Assembly: GCF_000515275.1 (NCBI RefSeq)
Contig: NZ_KI911560.1
Location: 1,612,001 to 1,676,000, forward strand
Reading direction: 5' to 3'
Length of the DNA: 64,000 nucleotides
From: Methylophilus sp. 5
Lineage (GTDB): Bacteria > Pseudomonadota > Gammaproteobacteria > Burkholderiales > Methylophilaceae
Positions 60,527 to 64,000 of the stretch are shown here, in pieces (position 1 is the first letter of the stretch; each line of letters starts with the position of its first letter). The notes under the pieces were generated by a model. It had not been told where the DNA came from and did not search any database. It saw only the letters and a list, made by a program, of their open reading frames with translations. A program made the position numbers and the translations under genes.

Positions 60527-60555
60527 TTGTGAGAGATTTGATTGGCTGATATAAT
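60527..60555 (+). promoter_or_regulatory. Promoter of rpsM (alpha group)
   Basis: TTGTGA (60527-60532), 17-base spacer, TATAAT (60550-60555) with an extended TGA in front (60547-60549). Predicted start near 60562, about 60 bases before rpsM. Confidence 0.85.
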
Positions 60556-60621
60556 ATGCGGCTTTTCTTTTCTACGCATCAAGCTTGATCGTGAAAAACG
60601 ATTGATTATTGGAGTTTAAGT

Positions 60622-60984
60622 ATGGCTCGTATTGCCGGGGTAAATATCCCAAACCACAAACATGCAGAAATTGCTTTGACCTCTATTTACGGTATTGGTC
60701 GCGATACTGCGCAGAAAATCTGTGCTGCGGCTGGTGTATTGACAACAGCAAAGGTCAAAGACCTGAGCGACTCAGAAGTTGAAAAGCTGCGTGACGAAGT
60801 GGCTAAATACACTGTAGAAGGTGATTTGCGTCGTGAAGTAACCATGAACATCAAGCGTTTGATGGACTTGGGTTGCTATCGCGGTATTCGCCATCGTCGT
60901 GGCTTGCCAGTACGCGGTCAGCGTACCAAAACCAATGCGCGTACTCGCAAAGGTCCGGTTAAAGCCATCAAGCAATCTAAATAA
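60622..60984 (+). CDS. rpsM: 30S ribosomal protein S13
   Basis: 120 residues; contacts P-site tRNA and bridges the subunits. [26 protein letters not shown] and [22 protein letters not shown] are signatures. Opens the alpha group behind its own promoter; TGGAG site. Confidence 0.97.
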   Translation: MARIAGVNIPNHKHAEIALTSIYGIGRDTAQKICAAAGVLTTAKVKDLSDSEVEKLRDEVAKYTVEGDLRREVTMNIKRLMDLGCYRGIRHRRGLPVRGQRTKTNARTRKGPVKAIKQSK

Positions 60985-61024
60985 TCTTTTATTGAACATC
61001 AGTAGATATTAAGGACAGTACAAC

Positions 61025-61414
61025 ATGGCAAAAGCTAATGTACGCGTTAGAAAAAAAGTTAAAAAGAATATTGCCGAGGGTATTGCTCACGTGCACGCTT
61101 CTTTTAACAACACGATTATTACGATTACCGATCGTCAAGGCAATGCGTTGTCATGGGCTACTTCTGGTGGTCAAGGTTTTAAAGGTTCACGTAAGAGTAC
61201 TCCATTTGCTGCACAGGTAGCATCTGAAGTGGCTGGTAAAGCTGCTCAAGAGTCTGGCGTTAAAAATCTGGAAGTGCGTATCAAGGGTCCAGGTCCAGGT
61301 CGTGAATCTGCTGTGCGTGCGTTGAATGCTGCTGGTTTTAAAATCACTAGCATTACTGATGTGACACCGGTGCCACATAACGGCTGCCGTCCACCGAAAA
61401 AACGCAGAATTTAA
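61025..61414 (+). CDS. rpsK: 30S ribosomal protein S11
   Basis: 129 residues on the platform. [22 protein letters not shown] and [17 protein letters not shown], the conserved C-terminus, are intact. Confidence 0.97.
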   Translation: MAKANVRVRKKVKKNIAEGIAHVHASFNNTIITITDRQGNALSWATSGGQGFKGSRKSTPFAAQVASEVAGKAAQESGVKNLEVRIKGPGPGRESAVRALNAAGFKITSITDVTPVPHNGCRPPKKRRI

Positions 61415-61461
61415 TTCATTTCGCTGTCACAGATTAGCGAATCGATTACTGGAGAACTATT

Positions 61462-62091
61462 TTGGCTAGAAATTTAGACCCTAAATGCCGTCAATGCCGT
61501 CGTGAAGGTGAAAAACTGTTTCTGAAAGCAGAAAAATGCTTTACAGACAAATGCGCAATTGAAAAGCGCAACTTCGCACCAGGTCAGCATGGTCAGCGCC
61601 GCAACTCACGTCTGTCTGATTACGGCGTGCAATTGCGTGAAAAGCAAAAAGTACGTCGTATTTACGGCGTGTTAGAAGGTCAGTTCCGTACTTATTACGC
61701 TGAAGCTGATCGTCAAAAAGGTATTACTGGTGAGAACCTGTTGCAGTTGCTGGAGTCCCGTTTGGACAACGTTGCATACCGCATGGGTCTGGCTGGTTCA
61801 CGTTCTGAGGCACGTCAAGTTGTGCGTCACAACAGCATTTTGGTTAACGGTAAACGTTTGAACATCCCTTCATATCAAGTGAAGGCTGGCGACGTGATTA
61901 CTGTTGCTGATAAATCAAAAGCACAATTGCGTATTAAATCTGCGATTGAAGCAGCGCAACAACGTGGTTTCCCTGAGTGGTTGGAAGTCGACGTCAAAGC
62001 ATTGTCTGGTAAGTTCAAGGCTAAACCTCAGCGTGATGAGTTGCCTGCTACCATCAATGAATCATTGATCGTTGAATTGTATTCTAAGTAA
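61462..62091 (+). CDS. rpsD: 30S ribosomal protein S4
   Basis: 209 residues; primary assembly protein, also binding RNA polymerase. [21 protein letters not shown] begins it; the S4 RNA-binding domain spans about 97-160 ([15 protein letters not shown]). TTG start behind GGAGA. Confidence 0.97.
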   Translation: MARNLDPKCRQCRREGEKLFLKAEKCFTDKCAIEKRNFAPGQHGQRRNSRLSDYGVQLREKQKVRRIYGVLEGQFRTYYAEADRQKGITGENLLQLLESRLDNVAYRMGLAGSRSEARQVVRHNSILVNGKRLNIPSYQVKAGDVITVADKSKAQLRIKSAIEAAQQRGFPEWLEVDVKALSGKFKAKPQRDELPATINESLIVELYSK

Positions 62092-62147
62092 TCACTTAGC
62101 CTAGGCTAAGGATTACTTGTTACTGCCCAATTACTTCAAGGAGTTGT

Positions 62148-63134
62148 ATGCAAAATAACCCTACAGATTATTTGAAGCCACGTGTTGTGGACGTTGAAGT
62201 GATTACTCCACTGCGTGCACGTGTGACTTTAGAGCCAATGGAACGTGGCTTTGGCTATACCTTAGGGAATGCGTTGAGAAGAGTATTGCTTTCTTCCATC
62301 CCGGGTTTTGCCATTACTGAAGTAAAAATCGATGGTGTTGTACATGAGTACTCCACGATTGAAGGTGTGCAAGAAGACGTTGTTGATATCTTGCTGAACC
62401 TGAAAGGTGTTGCTTTAAAGCTGCACAACAAAACTGAAACCATTTTGGTATTGAACAAATCTGGTGAAGGTATTGTGACTGCGGGTGATTTTGAAGTTGG
62501 TCATGATACTGAGATTGTTAATCCAAATCATGTGATTGCCAACATCACCAAAGGTGGTAAGTTGAACCTAGAAGTGAAAGTTGAAATGGGTCGCGGCTAT
62601 CAGCCTGTACCGGCCCGTCAAAAAGCCAACGATGAAGATCGCGTTTTGGGCTTTATGATGGTGGATGCTTCTTTCAGCCCGATCAACAAAGTGAGCTACC
62701 ATGTTGAGAGCGCACGTGTTGAACAGCGTACCGACCTCGACAAACTGATTATGGACGTTGAAACTAACGGCATTATCGAGCCTGAGCAGGCGATTCGTGA
62801 TGCTGCGCGTATCCTGATTGGTCAGTTGTCAGTATTTGCAAATCTGGAAGGTGCTTCAGCGGATGTTGAAGTGAAAGCAGCGCCTCAGGTAGATCCAATT
62901 CTGTTGCGTCCGGTCGATGACCTGGAGTTGACAGTACGTTCTGCTAACTGCCTCAAAGCGGAAAATATTTTCTACATTGGTGATCTGATTCAGCGTACAG
63001 AAAACGAATTGCTGAAAGCGCCTAACCTGGGTAGAAAATCATTGAATGAAATTAAAGACGTGTTGGCCTCTAAAGGCCTGACACTGGGAATGAAGCTGGA
63101 AAACTGGCCACCTGTTGGCTTGGAAAAAGCTTAA
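62148..63134 (+). CDS. rpoA: RNA polymerase alpha subunit
   Basis: 328 residues. The N-terminal assembly domain has [19 protein letters not shown] (about 28-46); the C-terminal domain that touches UP elements and activators has [19 protein letters not shown] and [13 protein letters not shown] (about 268-310). AAGGAG site. Confidence 0.97.
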   Translation: MQNNPTDYLKPRVVDVEVITPLRARVTLEPMERGFGYTLGNALRRVLLSSIPGFAITEVKIDGVVHEYSTIEGVQEDVVDILLNLKGVALKLHNKTETILVLNKSGEGIVTAGDFEVGHDTEIVNPNHVIANITKGGKLNLEVKVEMGRGYQPVPARQKANDEDRVLGFMMVDASFSPINKVSYHVESARVEQRTDLDKLIMDVETNGIIEPEQAIRDAARILIGQLSVFANLEGASADVEVKAAPQVDPILLRPVDDLELTVRSANCLKAENIFYIGDLIQRTENELLKAPNLGRKSLNEIKDVLASKGLTLGMKLENWPPVGLEKA

Positions 63135-63167
63135 TTTCTGATCAGATAAATACTTAAGGAAATTACT

Positions 63168-63554
63168 ATGCGTCACGGTAATAGCAATCGTAAATTGAAC
63201 AGAACCAGCAGCCACCGCGCAGCTATGTTCCGCAACATGGTGGCGTCTTTGCTGCGTCATGAAGTGATCAAAACAACTTTGCCTAAAGCAAAAGAGCTGC
63301 GTAAATATGCAGAACCACTGATCACTTTGGGTAAAACACCTACACTGGCAAACCGTCGTCTGGCGTTCAGCCGCTTGCGTGACCGTGATATCGTTGGTAA
63401 ATTGTTCGGTGAACTGGGTCCTCGTTACACTGCACGCAACGGTGGTTACCTGCGTATTTTGAAGTGTGGTTTCCGTCAGGGCGACAATGCACCAATGGCT
63501 TTTGTTGAGTTGGTAGATCGTCCAGAAGTTGCAGAAGCACCAGCAGCAGAATAA
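63168..63554 (+). CDS. rplQ: 50S ribosomal protein L17
   Basis: 128 residues. [20 protein letters not shown] and the [17 protein letters not shown] block are signatures. Last gene of the alpha group, followed by a strong terminator. Confidence 0.97.
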   Translation: MRHGNSNRKLNRTSSHRAAMFRNMVASLLRHEVIKTTLPKAKELRKYAEPLITLGKTPTLANRRLAFSRLRDRDIVGKLFGELGPRYTARNGGYLRILKCGFRQGDNAPMAFVELVDRPEVAEAPAAE

Positions 63555-63567
63555 GTAACGATGTATG

Positions 63568-63595
63568 TATAAAAAAGCCAGCTTTCGCTGGCTTT
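63568..63595. terminator. Bidirectional terminator after rplQ
   Basis: An A6 run plus GCCAGC (63568-63579) pairs with GCTGGC plus a T6 run (63584-63595), loop TTTC. Shared by rplQ and the convergent gene. Confidence 0.93.
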
Positions 63596-63602
63596 TTTGT
63601 TT

Positions 63603-63845
63603 TTAGGCCTGCGTGGTGAGCCAGTGGCTAATCATCTCGGCGTTAAATGGCCAGAACAATTCATTTACACCGCTATTGGATGCGTCAAGCAGTACCGGGA
63701 TGCTTATTTCATAACGCTGTAGCAATTTTTCATCATCCATGATGTCTAGGCTTTGGTAGGGTAGGTTTAAGGCCTGTAAAAGCTGCTCTGCGTCATCGCA
63801 GAGGTGGCAGCCTTGGGTGCCTAATAATATCAATTGGTTTTGCAT
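63603..63845 (-). CDS. Small glutaredoxin-like protein (DUF836 type)
   Basis: 80 residues with a thioredoxin-like start ILLGTQGCHLCDDAEQLL, CHLC redox motif at 13-16 and a SIPVLL cis-proline segment near 48-53. This fits the short glutaredoxin-like DUF836 family whose partner is unknown. Converges on rplQ with a shared terminator. Confidence 0.82.
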   Translation of the reverse strand: MQNQLILLGTQGCHLCDDAEQLLQALNLPYQSLDIMDDEKLLQRYEISIPVLLDASNSGVNELFWPFNAEMISHWLTTQA

Positions 63846-63922
63846 AAAACTCTAGGTAGTGTCATCAACGCTTTGTACAATGATACCTGCAAAAACAACG
63901 GCTGCTCAACATTGGATCATGC

Positions 63923-64000
63923 ATGACAGAAATTCGCGAACAAGATGAGAAACTGACCGAAGGCAAGGAAAGCCTAAGTGAAACGTTGCAACAGGTTATC
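63923..64000 (+). CDS. Start of an unidentified gene, cut by the window end
   Basis: An ATG at 63923 opens a frame of 26 codons reading MTEIREQDEKLTEG and on to the window edge without a stop. The segment is charged and helical. An MgtE-like magnesium transporter would be compatible, but too little is visible to assign a family. Confidence 0.5.
   Translation, partial: MTEIREQDEKLTEGKESLSETLQQVI

Noticed and set aside
60512..60621. Possible small gene between rpmJ and rpsM
   Set aside because: The 110 bp contain a clear extended -10 promoter and no frame with a start and ribosome site.

Overview
The window reads as chromosomal DNA of a methylotrophic betaproteobacterium, most likely a member of the Methylophilaceae. 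Three things point there: a 3-hexulose-6-phosphate synthase gene (hps, ribulose monophosphate cycle) set inside the histidine cluster, betaproteobacterial gene orders (mlaFEDCB up to murA, hisGDC...BHAFIE-HIT-tatABC-htrA, petABC-sspAB, tRNA-tuf-secE-nusG-rpl-rpoBC-str-S10-spc-alpha), and System II cytochrome c maturation. The taxonomic call is inference from content and order. The base composition looks even and there is no phage, integrase, IS element or CRISPR array.

Layout. 1-2.8 kb: a MidA-type methyltransferase, an 880-bp gap filled by degenerate copies of a structured repeat, and trmB. 2.8-8.3 kb: engB (minus strand), cytochrome c4, the ResB/CcsA pair and an orphan pilin-like gene behind a perfect 14-bp inverted repeat. 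8.4-15.3 kb: mlaFEDCB lipid transport, an ABC-2 exporter pair, a BolA/monothiol-glutaredoxin pair and murA. 15.3-23.5 kb: hisG-hisD-hisC, then hps with its own promoter and terminator, then hisB-H-A-F-I-E and a HIT hydrolase. 23.5-30.8 kb: tatABC, a DegS-like protease (minus strand), a Nif3-like protein, the cytochrome bc1 operon petABC, and sspA/sspB. 31-44.9 kb: four tRNAs, tuf copy 1, tRNA-Trp, secE, nusG, rplKAJL, rpoBC. 45-63.6 kb: rpsL-rpsG-fusA-tuf copy 2-rpsJ and the S10, spc and alpha ribosomal genes through rplQ. The window ends with a small glutaredoxin-like gene (minus strand) and the first codons of an unidentified gene.

How it works together: formaldehyde fixed by HPS, pentose phosphates drawn on by histidine synthesis, membrane respiration (bc1, cytochrome c4, haem attachment by ResB/CcsA, Tat export of Rieske), envelope maintenance (Mla, MurA), and the transcription and translation core.

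The observations most worth a second look are: (1) the HPS here carries a C-terminal transmembrane segment and an Ala/Pro/Glu repeat tail, so a normally soluble enzyme looks membrane-tethered; (2) the infA gene expected between secY and rpmJ is a shortened remnant that has lost its ATG and most of the central part of IF-1 while keeping an open frame; (3) the repeats near 1.4-2.0 kb have hairpins whose stems covary around a conserved loop; (4) near-consensus promoters lie inside or against terminator hairpins within the ribosomal cluster.
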